Assembly (NCBI GenBank): GCA_964568845.1
Contig: CAZMSC010000008.1
Span: 1 to 60,904, forward strand
Source: DTBU01 sp964568845
GTDB taxonomy: Archaea > Thermoproteota > CALKCG01 > B24
Length of the DNA: 60,904 nucleotides
Direction: 5' to 3'
Made by a program: the position numbers and the translations under genes. The notes under the pieces are model-generated. The model searched no databases. It was not told the origin of the DNA and worked only from the letters and a program-made list of their open reading frames with translations. Of the stretch, positions 35,441 to 44,354 are shown piece after piece (position 1 is the stretch's first letter; every line of letters starts with the position of its first letter).

Positions 35441-36436
35441 TTATTTCAGTTGCTCAAATCTAAGCATGTCCTCAAGCTGTGTAACCTTGAAGCCCACTTT
35501 CTCATAAAGCCGCACGGCGGGAATGTTGGCACCATCTACGGATAATCCTATACCTTTAGCACCTTTGTTCGCGAGGAGAGCTATCGCTTTCCTCAGCATA
35601 ATGGTTCCATATCCTCTTCTTCTATACTTTGGGATGACTCCTATAAGCCAGATGAAGCCGAGGGGAAGCCACGGTCCGTTAACTTGATAACGCTTGACTG
35701 TTCTTTCAGGCACGTATGCTGATATGATAGATCCCACAGGGTCGCCATTCTTGTAGGCCACAAGCCACATTGAGGGGGTCGAATTCGCCATACTTGTAAT
35801 CATCTCCATGTTCAGTCCATTTTGGCATCTCTTGACGAAGCCACTCAGCAGTAAATATCCTTTCCAAGGTATCTGAGCAAGCTTCTACGGAAACGTTTAC
35901 CACAAATTCCAACCCGACTTCATTCAGGTCGCGGAAAACCAAATCCGATTTAAAGCACCTATCATCTCCCCCTACTTCCTTCCACATACTCTGCCTACGC
36001 CAACTCTAAGTGAAAACTCTCTCTAAGAAACTGGAGACTATCCGCTCATATTCCTCAGCGTCCCCTCTCTCGAGAACGGTTCCCATTATGTAAACGCCTT
36101 TATACTTGCATCTACTGGCTTCTTCAGCTATGTAACTGGCCAAAGCCTTCTCTACTCCTAGTTCCCTGAACTCAGGGACCACGACGGGAGAATATCCTCT
36201 GCAGAGCACAAGAGCTATGCTATCTTTACCTTCAGGCCTTATCCAGAAGAGGGCGCCTACAAGTTTACCGTCTTTTTCAGCCACGACCATCGTATGCTCG
36301 TAATCTTGAGCCTTGAAGATGTCCTTGTAAAATGTCTTTTAAAATACTCTAACATTCCTGTTCTCTTACACATTTCAAGAAACGCGTCTAACATGCTCTT
36401 ATGAAGAAAACCAACATTCAGCTCCGACTTCCCCAT
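35441..36436 (-). pseudogene. GNAT acetyltransferase gene broken by frameshifts and a stop
   Basis: One two-domain acetyltransferase gene can be pieced together from three frames. It opens at ATG 36436 (MGKSELNVGFLHKSMLDAFL), shifts frame near 36335, continues through MVVAEKDGKLVGALFWIRP, meets an in-frame stop at 36006-36008, continues in the same frame (35987 down), and shifts again near 35800 into WLVAYKNGDPVGSIISAYV. The GNAT core follows: IGVIPKYRRRGYGTIMLRKA and NIPAVRLYEKVGF, ending at 35441. Total length would be about 330 residues. Three independent lesions argue for real decay rather than sequencing error. The related intact gene is at 27237-28064. Confidence 0.8.
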
Positions 36437-37112
36437 TTTGTTCCTGCCTCTGCTATCTATGGTTATACACTCTTATTAAGTTTTTAACGCTTCTGGGATT
36501 AGCATAGAGGAAAGGAGGAATCTGTTAGAATCGTTAGGTCTATTAGGGACACGTTTGAGGATAAAAGCTCTATTTTACAAATTCAATCAATTGATAAAAA
36601 AGTATTTATCTTGTCGGAATCAGACGGAAAATCAATCGAAGATATTAAAAAGTAGAAAGCTGGCTGAAGTACAGGGTTGTCGGCGAGCCTGTCTTCAATG
36701 GTCTTTGTGAGCTATGCAGTAAACCCGTCGCCGAAGTCGTCTTCAAGTTTGAAGGGCCGCCTAGACAACACTATGCTCATAGAAGATGCCTTGAAGACGG
36801 CATGCTTGTAAAACGTTTCACTACTCAGCTTAGGGAGATGGAAAAGAGGCTAGAAGACGGTTTCTCCTACAGTTGAAAAACAGCATCATAACCGATGATG
36901 TAAAAGAAGCCATAGAGGAGAGTTTTAGGAAAAACGGGGGAGAACATGGAAAATCCCCATAGAAATATAATGGGAAAAACTGGGGGGTCTAGAGTTGAAG
37001 GTTCTGATTAGAATCGAGCTCCCAATATATGTGCCGAAGGAGCGTGAAGGTCTCTACAGAGCATTAAAGTCATTTAGAAAAAGTTAACGTTATCGACAAT
37101 AATTTGGCAAGA
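36437..37112. other. Gene-poor stretch with small gene remnants
   Basis: 676 nt with no convincing intact gene. It holds the zinc-finger-like remnant listed separately (36524-36876), a 29-codon TTG-started frame overlapping its stop (36873-36962, MKNSIITDDVKEAIEESF) and a 30-codon TTG-started frame (36995-37087, MKVLIRIELPIYVPKE). All are plus-strand and closely spaced, as if a small operon of short proteins has decayed. I cannot assign any of them. Confidence 0.4.
36524..36876 (+). pseudogene. Frameshifted small zinc-finger-like protein
   Basis: Two adjacent frames read as one protein. The first (36524-36655) ends KSIEDIKK at a TAG; the second continues at once with VESWLKYRVVGEPVFNG, then LCELCSKP, HYAHRRC and a charged helix ending at TGA 36874-36876. 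CxxC plus a later His and Cys suggests a zinc-binding fold of roughly 115 residues. There is no ATG, GTG or TTG at a sensible place at the 5' end. So it is either a remnant or needs a frameshift. I do not recognise the family. Confidence 0.4.
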
Positions 37113-37862
37113 CTACGGCTTTTTAGAAACCTTCTCCTCCTTCTGTTTGAATGAGTTAAGGCTTGGATATGCTTTAAAGAACACTTTGAGGGCTGGTGGC
37201 ACTATCGCTGTTAGGAAGGGTATTTCCGTGATAAACGTCCATATGAACCATATCAAAGCGGCTTGAACTGGAAGGTTCATTTCACCTGAGGGGAGGACTA
37301 GAAACTGGCTGAAGCCCCAAACCCCAACACCTATTATCCCGCTTCCTAAGGCTAAACCGGCTACAGAGGCAATACCGTAGCTTGAAAGCTCAGGATAGAA
37401 CCTGTAAACCGCGGCTATGGATACCATGCTCACTACACAGGCCGATATGAAAGCGGCAACCGTGATGGAGTCAGATATTATATTTAAACCATATAGGGCT
37501 GATGTTAAAACCACTATCAGCGTAAGAAAGGCGATTGAACCGTAAACGTACAGTCTGCCAGCTCTCCTCCTAGCTAGAAGACCCATTACGTAAAAACCTA
37601 AGAAGTTTGCAGGTACACCTACCGATAGGCTTAAAAGAGCATTCCCATGTATCGCTAGGTCGCTTATGAATATTCCTATGGCTGCTCCCAGCCCACCCAC
37701 CATAGGACCATAGACTACTGAGAAAAACCCTGGCACTATGACTGAAGGCCAAAACCTGACAACACCTATCACAGGCGTGAACAAGCCTAGATACGTCAAA
37801 TATCCCAGAGATGCATATAGAGCCGCGTTCACCACAGCGGCGCTGAGGTCTCTAAGCTTCAC
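37113..37862 (-). CDS. ECF-type transporter S component-like membrane protein
   Basis: A 249-residue membrane protein with six or seven hydrophobic helices. VIVPGFFSVVYGPMVGGLGAAIGIFISDL resembles the S-component (substrate-binding) subunits of energy-coupling factor vitamin transporters, which have a conserved helix pair of this kind near the N-terminus. ECF A/A'/T subunits are not in the window; S components often share a distant module. The C-terminus is a short Lys/Glu tail. The adjacent divergent gene resembles type II pantothenate kinases, so pantothenate or another vitamin is a possible substrate (inference from context only). Confidence 0.6.
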   Translation of the reverse strand: MKLRDLSAAVVNAALYASLGYLTYLGLFTPVIGVVRFWPSVIVPGFFSVVYGPMVGGLGAAIGIFISDLAIHGNALLSLSVGVPANFLGFYVMGLLARRRAGRLYVYGSIAFLTLIVVLTSALYGLNIISDSITVAAFISACVVSMVSIAAVYRFYPELSSYGIASVAGLALGSGIIGVGVWGFSQFLVLPSGEMNLPVQAALIWFIWTFITEIPFLTAIVPPALKVFFKAYPSLNSFKQKEEKVSKKP

Positions 37863-37908
37863 AGTTATTCGGGTTAGACCTCGAAGTAATTAAATGTTTT
37901 TTAAGAAA

Positions 37909-37936
37909 ACTTTAATGACTTTAAAGATATTAAAGT
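37909..37936. promoter_or_regulatory. Operator-like ACTTTAA repeats in a divergent promoter region
   Basis: ACTTTAAT (37909-37916), ACTTTAAAG (37918-37926) and ATTAAAGT (37929-37936) occur in 28 nt. The outer two are exact inverted repeats and the middle one contains the palindrome CTTTAAAG. They sit between the divergent S-component and kinase-like genes. Overlapping TATA-like boxes or a repressor site are both possible. Confidence 0.35.
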
Positions 37937-37981
37937 AATCTGTTATGAGGGTTTCCTGACAATTCAACGGGATGATATAGC

Positions 37982-38818
37982 TTGATAATGGGTGTCGACG
38001 TAGGCGGAAGCTTCACAAAAGCCGTGGCTTTAAAAGGCTCCAACATAATCGGACTATGTACAGTCTTAACGACAGAGCCTGTTGCAGCCGTTTCAGGAGC
38101 GCTGGGTAAACTGCTTTCACAGATAGATAGACCGCTTAAAGAAGTCGAAGTCTTAGCGGTTTCAGGAGCTGGAGCCAGATTCCTAGGAAACAGTATACTA
38201 GACGTCCCGATATTTGAAGTAGATGAGATCGAAGCAATAGGTATAGGCGGGTTAACCCTATCGGGTAAGGACAGGGCGTTGGTCGCAAGCCTAGGAACTG
38301 GTACGGCTTTAGTCGTAGCCAACAGCGATGGCAGAATACAGCACATCGGGGGGACTGGCGTAGGCGGTGGAACGATCAGAGGCCTAGCACAGCTGATACT
38401 TAGAAGGCAGAACTTCGAAGTTTTAGAGGAGCTGGCCTCTAAGGGGAATTTACGCAAGGTCGATTTAACAGTCGGAGACATAGCCGGTAGGTCCGTAGGC
38501 ATAATCCCAGCTGAAGCCACAGCATCAAACTTCGGCAATGTAAGCGAAGACGCCGATGAAAAAGACTTATCGGCCGGCATCTTCAACCTCGTTGGAGAAG
38601 TGATAGGGGTCGTTGTCAGCCTAGCGGCTAAAGCATACGGTTTAGAGAGAGACGTCGTACTCATAGGTAGACTTGCCGGAAGCAAACTGATATCTGAACG
38701 TATAAACGAAGTATGCAAACTCTTCAAAGTATCTACAATGATCCCGGAAAACTACGACTACTGCGTAGCCATTGGAGCTGCAGAATACATCAGACGTAGA
38801 AGGCTAAAACCCAGTTAA
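37982..38818 (+). CDS. Type II pantothenate kinase-like / BadF-BcrA ATPase family protein
   Basis: A 278-residue protein of the actin-like ATPase fold. MGVDVGGSFTKAVAL is phosphate-binding loop 1; SLGTGTALVVA and IGGTGVGGGTIRGLAQ match the SIGTGTS and GGTGIGGGT segments of type II pantothenate kinases (CoaW), and VVLIGRLAGSKLI is the adenosine motif. Type II enzymes phosphorylate pantothenate at the first step of CoA synthesis, but archaea generally use other routes, so another small-molecule kinase role is possible. The TTG at 37982 and the ATG two codons later are both usable starts. Followed on the same strand by the DUS-like gene (32 nt). Confidence 0.75.
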   Translation: MIMGVDVGGSFTKAVALKGSNIIGLCTVLTTEPVAAVSGALGKLLSQIDRPLKEVEVLAVSGAGARFLGNSILDVPIFEVDEIEAIGIGGLTLSGKDRALVASLGTGTALVVANSDGRIQHIGGTGVGGGTIRGLAQLILRRQNFEVLEELASKGNLRKVDLTVGDIAGRSVGIIPAEATASNFGNVSEDADEKDLSAGIFNLVGEVIGVVVSLAAKAYGLERDVVLIGRLAGSKLISERINEVCKLFKVSTMIPENYDYCVAIGAAEYIRRRRLKPS

Positions 38819-38850
38819 CGTTATATGCCATAATATTTTAAATTCAAAAG

Positions 38851-39657
38851 GTGAAAGCTTTGGAGAACCTACGGAGAATATTTAGGGGAAGCCTATTCCT
38901 ATCATCTATGATGGGGATTACCAATGGAGAGTTCTGCGCGGAGAGGGGTTTAGGCACGGCTATGGTTCAACTCGGAGCCTATTTAGCCGAGCCGCCCATG
39001 CATGGTGTTTTAGAGCCGGGCTTAATCCTTCCACCTGAGAGGAAAGACTGCGTAGAGTTTCTATCTAAAGAGGTTGAGGAGGTCAAGAAGAGACTGAACG
39101 TATCCGTATGTTTAAACCTAGCGACTCTAAAACTTGAATGGGGGCTCGAAGCCTCTGAATGTTTCAGAGAAGCTGGTGGGGATTTCGTAGAGCTTAACGT
39201 TCACGGAGGCTACAAGCGCTACTTAGAGCAGGGCAAGCTTAGAGCCATGGTTCTACCTGAGAATAGAAACGAATTGTTCAACTGGCTTGAAGGATTCTCA
39301 AAGCTCGATATCCCAGTAATTGTAAAGTTCAGAATGGGTGTAACACCGGATTACAGCCCCATACTTGATAGAATAACTGGGATGAACATTTTCGGAGTAC
39401 ATTTTAACGTGAGAGACGAAACCTCTAAACGTCCAAATGTAGAATTCGTAAGGAAGGTTAAAAACCGATACAGTGATATTTTCCTACTGGTAAGCGGCTA
39501 TGTTAGATCCGTTGAAGACGCCATAACGCTTTTCAACGCAGGTGCAGATATGGTCGGTATAGCCGAGCCTACCATAAACGATCCAAGCTACATAGCAAAC
39601 ATAGCCGATGGGTTGAAGACTTATAAACTCAAGGGAGGATTTCAAGCACTTCCCTAG
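38851..39657 (+). CDS. DUS-like FMN TIM-barrel protein lacking the catalytic Cys
   Basis: A 268-residue barrel protein related to tRNA-dihydrouridine synthases. SSMMGITNGEFC is the first-strand pattern, FVELNVHGGYKRYLEQGKLRAMVL aligns with the DUS segment around N-x-G-C-P, IPVIVKFRMGV is the K-x-R strand and VSGYVRS plus AGADMVGIAEP is the phosphate-binding end. The reactive Cys of true DUS enzymes is not present (VHGG in its place), so uridine reduction is unlikely. Related barrel proteins exist in archaea and methanogen marker sets. GTG start. Its 3' end overlaps the convergent nuclease gene by 29 nt. Substrate unknown. Confidence 0.7.
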   Translation: MKALENLRRIFRGSLFLSSMMGITNGEFCAERGLGTAMVQLGAYLAEPPMHGVLEPGLILPPERKDCVEFLSKEVEEVKKRLNVSVCLNLATLKLEWGLEASECFREAGGDFVELNVHGGYKRYLEQGKLRAMVLPENRNELFNWLEGFSKLDIPVIVKFRMGVTPDYSPILDRITGMNIFGVHFNVRDETSKRPNVEFVRKVKNRYSDIFLLVSGYVRSVEDAITLFNAGADMVGIAEPTINDPSYIANIADGLKTYKLKGGFQALP

Positions 39658-40462
39658 CCCTCTCAACCAGCAGATTCGCATCCTTCTCAGGTAGACCAGC
39701 CTCTAGGAGCCTGGAAGCCGTTGAATCGGCCAACTGTTTAACGGTCACATAGCCCATATCGATAACCCTGTACAGAGCATTCAATTCAAACCCCCTTAAA
39801 ATAGTAACCGGATACAGTTTAAATTCCACTATGAGCTTTTCAAGATCCATAGCATCTACAGCACCCCAGCCTAGCAGACCGATACCTCTACACTTAGCAT
39901 ACCTATAGGCGTGGTTTGTAAATTTAGTATTCGTCGCCACCAAAGGCTTTGAAATATCCAGCTTATTCAAACCCTTCTCATAACCCTCTCTAATATCCAG
40001 CATCGTAGCCCACACCTTCTCAACCACCTCTAAATCAACATACTTATGCGGGTTCATATGATGCTTAACCTCAACGTATATAAACCCATCGCCTCTGGAG
40101 GCGAGCACATCTACCTCATGCTCTATACAGAAACCCTGTACGATAATGTTCCGCTCAACATCATAGCCGAGGTTTCTGAAGATCTGAGAGATGAAGTTTT
40201 CGAAATCCGGTTTAGACCTTAGCAGACTTAGACTAGTCCTCAGGTCAACCCTATACGCCATAGCTGGCTTATACTCAGCCATTATCCTGAAAACTGTACT
40301 CAGTACTTCACGCGTGGATATACCATCGTAAACCTGCTCTTCAACCCTCTTAGAGACTTTTTCAGCAAGCTCTACGGAGCCGCACAGCTTAAGACATGTT
40401 TTGAAAACCTTCCCCCTGTTAAACGGCTCGCTAGCTCCATCCGCTTTAACAACCATAACCAC
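39629..40462 (-). CDS. ATP-cone domain fused to an Mrr-like nuclease domain
   Basis: A 277-residue protein. Residues 3-85 are an ATP-cone (VVKADGASEPFNRGKVFKTCL, VEEQVYDGISTREVL), the nucleotide-sensing domain of ribonucleotide reductases and NrdR. Next comes a restriction-endonuclease-like fold: FENFISQIFRNLGY, then EHEVDVLA (Asp118) and FIYVEVKHH (Glu131-x-Lys133), the D...E-x-K active site, and LVATNTKFTNHA. The C-terminal 60 residues look helix-hairpin-helix-like (LLEAGLPEKDANLLVERARE). A nuclease controlled by ATP/dATP level is the simple reading. ATG shares one base with the stop of the thioredoxin-reductase-like gene, so the two are co-translated. Confidence 0.85.
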   Translation of the reverse strand: MVMVVKADGASEPFNRGKVFKTCLKLCGSVELAEKVSKRVEEQVYDGISTREVLSTVFRIMAEYKPAMAYRVDLRTSLSLLRSKPDFENFISQIFRNLGYDVERNIIVQGFCIEHEVDVLASRGDGFIYVEVKHHMNPHKYVDLEVVEKVWATMLDIREGYEKGLNKLDISKPLVATNTKFTNHAYRYAKCRGIGLLGWGAVDAMDLEKLIVEFKLYPVTILRGFELNALYRVIDMGYVTVKQLADSTASRLLEAGLPEKDANLLVERAREVLEILP

Positions 40463-41385
40463 TACTTTCCACCCCTCTTAGACCTCACATACTCGAATGC
40501 TGAAACGGCCGCAACATAGCCTTCACCTACCGCTTTAGCGAGGCTTAAAGGCGGTCCACATAAATCTCCACATGCAAAAACACCCTCCACATCCGTCGCC
40601 TGGCCTCTATCAACCTTCAAATAGCCGGAGGAATCTGGAAGCAAACCTATGCTAGACGTAAGCTCTAAAACGCCTCTTGAGCCGAGCTCTATAAACACCC
40701 CTTGAACGCTCACCACGCTTTCATCATCCAGCAGAACGCCCTCGACCCTCTGCTCACCCAATATTTCAACAACCCTCCTACCTTCAACTACGACCACACC
40801 TCTGCTTTTAAGCTCTTCAAACAGACGGCTTGAGAATCCTATCCTCCTCGCTATGAGAGAGACCTTAGAGGCGTAATTCGCCATGAGTAAAGTAGCGTAA
40901 GCAGCAGCACTACCATCCCCAACCACGGCCACGTCTAACCCTTTAAAGAAAACACAGTCACACTCTGCACAATAGCTCACCCCTCTACCTATAAGCCTGT
41001 CTTCACCTTTAACGTTCAACCTGTTCCTCCTAGCACCCATAGCAAGTATTACGGCGTCTGCTAAAACCTCAACTCCACTCTCAGTCTTCAGCTTGAAGAG
41101 AGCCCCATCCCTATGCAACTCAACAACATCCTCCTCAATCATCTCCACGTTTTTAGACTTAACCTGTTCTAAACCGGTTTCGAGAAGTTTAACACCTTCA
41201 ATAGGGCCCAATACGCCGAAGTAGTCGTCTATACGCGCATACCTTAGAGAGCTACCGCTCGGCTTACCGATTAGGAGAACATTCATCTTACGCTTAGCAG
41301 CCGTTATCGCAGCCTGCACTCCCGCAGGTCCACATCCAACAACCGCAACGTCTACTCTTCTAACAGAGCCCACAGACTCTATCAT
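40462..41385 (-). CDS. Thioredoxin reductase-like flavoprotein
   Basis: A 307-residue FAD protein of the TrxB family. AVVGCGPAGVQAA (14-26) binds FAD, VSYCAECDCVFF carries Cys139-x-x-Cys142 in the position of CATC, AVVGDGSAAAY (153-163) is the second nucleotide loop and GVFACGDLCG is the final FAD motif. The NADPH 2'-phosphate motif HRRxxxR is altered to ARRIGFSSR, so cofactor preference may differ. It could reduce thioredoxin or a similar partner. Co-transcribed with the ATP-cone nuclease, which is notable because ATP-cones usually regulate thioredoxin-dependent ribonucleotide reductase. Confidence 0.87.
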   Translation of the reverse strand: MIESVGSVRRVDVAVVGCGPAGVQAAITAAKRKMNVLLIGKPSGSSLRYARIDDYFGVLGPIEGVKLLETGLEQVKSKNVEMIEEDVVELHRDGALFKLKTESGVEVLADAVILAMGARRNRLNVKGEDRLIGRGVSYCAECDCVFFKGLDVAVVGDGSAAAYATLLMANYASKVSLIARRIGFSSRLFEELKSRGVVVVEGRRVVEILGEQRVEGVLLDDESVVSVQGVFIELGSRGVLELTSSIGLLPDSSGYLKVDRGQATDVEGVFACGDLCGPPLSLAKAVGEGYVAAVSAFEYVRSKRGGK

Positions 41386-41455
41386 ACAATTCTTCTAAAT
41401 GTAGGGTGAGGGTATAAATCTATTCTAGAAAAGCTTTATTTTATCGCGTATTGAG

Positions 41456-42379
41456 TTATGGATACTTCGTGTAGCTTGTTATCTTACGTTGCCTCGTATC
41501 ATCCCGTAGACTTATTACATATTTTATAAGATCCTCAACGCTGTTAAAACTAAGCCTTAAAAGGGTTCTGAAATACCAATCCCGGCATTTGAGGCCAGCA
41601 AGTATGGAACCTGAAACAACGGCTTTATTCAAATCTTTAGTGAGCATGTAGCCTGCTAGAAATCCTCCACACCATACATCTCCGGCACCAGTCACATCAA
41701 CTGTTTCACCGGGTAGTTTTGTTAACGCAGGTATGAGCATTATATCACCATCCCTCTTAACTACAGCTCCGAGCTCTCCCAAAGTCACTATTAGTGTTTC
41801 CGTTTCGAGTTTCGCCACCGCTCTAGGTAGATTTCTCAAACCAGTTAAAGCGTAGGCTTCAGACTCATTTAATACGAAGAAGTCTGCTTTCCTAGCTACC
41901 TCCCTTAAAGTGTTTAAAGTGCTTTTACGGATGTATCCAATCCACGTGTTGACGGATATCAGCGTTTTTGGACTCACCCTCCTAATAAAGTCTATTGTTT
42001 TGAGGACTTTTTGAGGAGACATGGGTGCTAGGTGGAGAATTGTCTCATCTCCAAGCCAACTGACTGGTATCTGAGAATGCTTTATGTACACTCCAGTCCC
42101 TATCTTAACCTCTAAGTAGTCTGCCTTCCAATCTTCATCGTATTTTATCGTGAAGCTTGTCGACGGTTTAGATGAGACCTTTATGCCTTTAAGGTTGAAA
42201 CATCGTAGAACATCCATATGCGCGTAGTCTTTACCTATGCATGTCACCAGGTCTACGTTTCTAACCAGGGTTTTAGCAGCTATGGCAGTGTAGAGGGCAG
42301 CCCCTCCGGGCTGACGGCTTTCACCTTTAACCGTTATAACTTTGTCCGCTGAAACATGTCCCATGACTACGATCCTCAA
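41456..42379 (-). CDS. PfkB/ribokinase-family carbohydrate kinase
   Basis: A 307-residue PfkB kinase. The substrate-side loop reads RQPGGAALYTA (22-32), the middle holds LNESEAYALTG (Asn171) and the signature VDVTGAGDVWCGGFLAGY contains the catalytic base Asp234. Family members phosphorylate sugars or nucleosides at a hydroxymethyl group with ATP. Here the substrate is unknown, but a string of sugar-catabolism genes follows divergently. TTG start preceded by GGAG at 9 nt. Confidence 0.87.
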   Translation of the reverse strand: MRIVVMGHVSADKVITVKGESRQPGGAALYTAIAAKTLVRNVDLVTCIGKDYAHMDVLRCFNLKGIKVSSKPSTSFTIKYDEDWKADYLEVKIGTGVYIKHSQIPVSWLGDETILHLAPMSPQKVLKTIDFIRRVSPKTLISVNTWIGYIRKSTLNTLREVARKADFFVLNESEAYALTGLRNLPRAVAKLETETLIVTLGELGAVVKRDGDIMLIPALTKLPGETVDVTGAGDVWCGGFLAGYMLTKDLNKAVVSGSILAGLKCRDWYFRTLLRLSFNSVEDLIKYVISLRDDTRQRKITSYTKYP

Positions 42380-42481
42380 ATACTTCCGTCTCCTGAGACT
42401 TACTACATTAAACCTTATCCTCAGATATTCTTAAACAGGATTACTACAGATAAACGTATTTTTAAGTGCCATCGCATTTAA

Positions 42482-43150
42482 ATGGGTACTGTGATTGGTA
42501 TGAAAGTGTTTAATGTAGAATGTAGAGTTGTAGATTTAAGCCTTAAACTGTATCCCGGTAAGGAGAAGCGTAGGCTTGAAATCAGAAGGTTCAGCTATAC
42601 TGCTGGAGAATACATGTATGATATAGATACTATGAGCCACATAGGTACGCACGTTGAGTGCCCATCCCACTACGTAAATGCCAGGTACGGGGTTAACGGT
42701 GCGGATCTATCAGAAATCCCGGTTGAAGTGTTTCTAGGTGAGGCCGTTTTTGTAGACTTATCTCATAAGTCTGCCCGTGAGCCTGTAACGGTCGAAGACC
42801 TTGAAAGAGCCGGCGTACGAGAAGGGGATATAGTTCTCATAGGTAACAGCCGTTTTACAGGTGAAGACAGCCCTTATATTTCACCTGAAGCCGCTAAATG
42901 GCTTGCCGAGAATAGGGTTAAAATGGTCGGCGTAGACGACTCCGTTCAGGTTGAAGCTCCTGGAAGCACAAGCTCTCTTGAACTTATGGCAACACATGAC
43001 TACCTACTCTCGAACAACATCCCCATAATAGAGAGGTTGTGCAACTTAGATAGGCTTAGAAAACGTAGATTCCTATTCATAGGTCTACCCGTAAACATAG
43101 TCGGATTGGATTCATTTCCAATAAGAGCCGTTGCGTTAGAGCCTGTATGA
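42482..43150 (+). CDS. Cyclase-family (kynurenine formamidase-like) hydrolase
   Basis: A 222-residue member of the cyclase/formamidase-like fold. The signature SHIGTHVECPSHY (His53, His57, Glu59, His63) is the family's metal site H-x-G-T-H-x-D-x-P-x-H with Glu in place of Asp. VDLSHK and DIVLIGN are the accompanying strands. Characterised members hydrolyse N-formylkynurenine, isatin or lactone-like substrates; an amide or lactone in sugar breakdown would fit the context. Its stop overlaps the start of the UROD-like gene by 4 nt, so the two are coupled. Confidence 0.85.
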   Translation: MGTVIGMKVFNVECRVVDLSLKLYPGKEKRRLEIRRFSYTAGEYMYDIDTMSHIGTHVECPSHYVNARYGVNGADLSEIPVEVFLGEAVFVDLSHKSAREPVTVEDLERAGVREGDIVLIGNSRFTGEDSPYISPEAAKWLAENRVKMVGVDDSVQVEAPGSTSSLELMATHDYLLSNNIPIIERLCNLDRLRKRRFLFIGLPVNIVGLDSFPIRAVALEPV

Positions 43151-44310
43151 AAACCCAGTTAGGCTTATTAGCACACCTGTATGTTCTATGGGTGGGTTTA
43201 AACTTGACTCCACGTGAGAGGATACTGGCCGTTTTTGAAAGGAAGCCCAGAGATAAGATACCTTGGAATATTAGACCGGAGTTCTGGTATGTGTACAATA
43301 AGGCTAAGGGCACTCTCCCGGTTAAGTATATGGATAAAGACATAGCGGAGATATGTGAAGAGTGGGGTGCGAGCTGGAGGTGCTACTCCGGGTATTTCGT
43401 AGAAAGCTTTGTAAAAGTATGGTATGAGGGGGATGTAGAGTTTAAAACAAGACGCAACGGCAACCTGATAATGACCGAGGTTGAAACACCTAAGGGTGTG
43501 CTTAGAGAAGTATCTATGCTTGGAGAGCTCGGACTGTCCTCTAGACTCGTCGAATACCCGGTTAAAAGCTTAGAGGATTTTAAGCCCCTACGTTATATTC
43601 TCGAAAACGTCAGGGTGGAATTTGATAGGAAGGTATATGATAATATGAAGCTTAAGCTTAGAGACCGCGGCGTACTTTGGTGTTTCTTCCCCCGCTCACC
43701 TCTGCAGGCATTATTCATAAACTACATGGGTGTTGAAAGGTCTATACGATTTCTATTCAGGTACAGGTGTGAAGTTGAAAGTTTGATGGGGGATATTAAA
43801 GCATCCAACGACAGGTTTTACGAAGTTTTAGCCCGATCTCCAGTTGAAATATTAAACTTGGGTGAGAATATAGACTCCCGAATAACGTCGCCCAAACTTT
43901 TTGAGAAATACTGTGTACCCTATTATCAGGAGAGGAGCGACTACCTACATAAGCACGGTAAGTACGTCCACATCCACGTAGATGGATGGGCTAAACCTAT
44001 TCTACCGCTTCTAAGGGAAACCGGACTAGACGGTGTGGAGGCTTTGACAGTTGAACCAGTAGGAGACATGACACTTGAAGACATCAAAAACGCCCTTGGA
44101 GATGAAATGGTTCTACTAGATGGGATACCCTTCATATTCTTCATACCAGAGGCAATAAGCTTGGAGAAGTTCGACAAATTCGTCGAGAAGATAATATCGA
44201 TGTTCCCAGACAACTTGGTATTGGGTATTTCCGATGAGTTGCCTCCACCGTCGGATGAAAGCAGGGTGAAAAGGGTCTCCGAGATCATCGATCGAACCTT
44301 TAAACGTTGA
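43147..44310 (+). CDS. Uroporphyrinogen-decarboxylase-like (UROD/MtaA superfamily) protein
   Basis: A protein of up to 387 residues with a UROD-type barrel. LTPRERILAVFERKPRDKIPW is the standard opening, so translation probably begins near residue 16-19 rather than at the overlapping ATG. Later segments are PVEILNLGENIDSRITSPKLFEKY, KYVHIHVDGWAKPILPL and LLDGIPFIFF. Environmental UROD-like proteins without haem genes are often corrinoid methyltransferase relatives or sugar-cluster proteins of unknown role. No haem or cobamide genes are near, so porphyrin synthesis is unlikely. Coupled to the cyclase gene upstream. Confidence 0.82.
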   Translation: MKTQLGLLAHLYVLWVGLNLTPRERILAVFERKPRDKIPWNIRPEFWYVYNKAKGTLPVKYMDKDIAEICEEWGASWRCYSGYFVESFVKVWYEGDVEFKTRRNGNLIMTEVETPKGVLREVSMLGELGLSSRLVEYPVKSLEDFKPLRYILENVRVEFDRKVYDNMKLKLRDRGVLWCFFPRSPLQALFINYMGVERSIRFLFRYRCEVESLMGDIKASNDRFYEVLARSPVEILNLGENIDSRITSPKLFEKYCVPYYQERSDYLHKHGKYVHIHVDGWAKPILPLLRETGLDGVEALTVEPVGDMTLEDIKNALGDEMVLLDGIPFIFFIPEAISLEKFDKFVEKIISMFPDNLVLGISDELPPPSDESRVKRVSEIIDRTFKR

Positions 44311-44354
44311 GACTTTCTCAAGCACGATAAGCCTTTAAATAGGGAAATGGAGTA

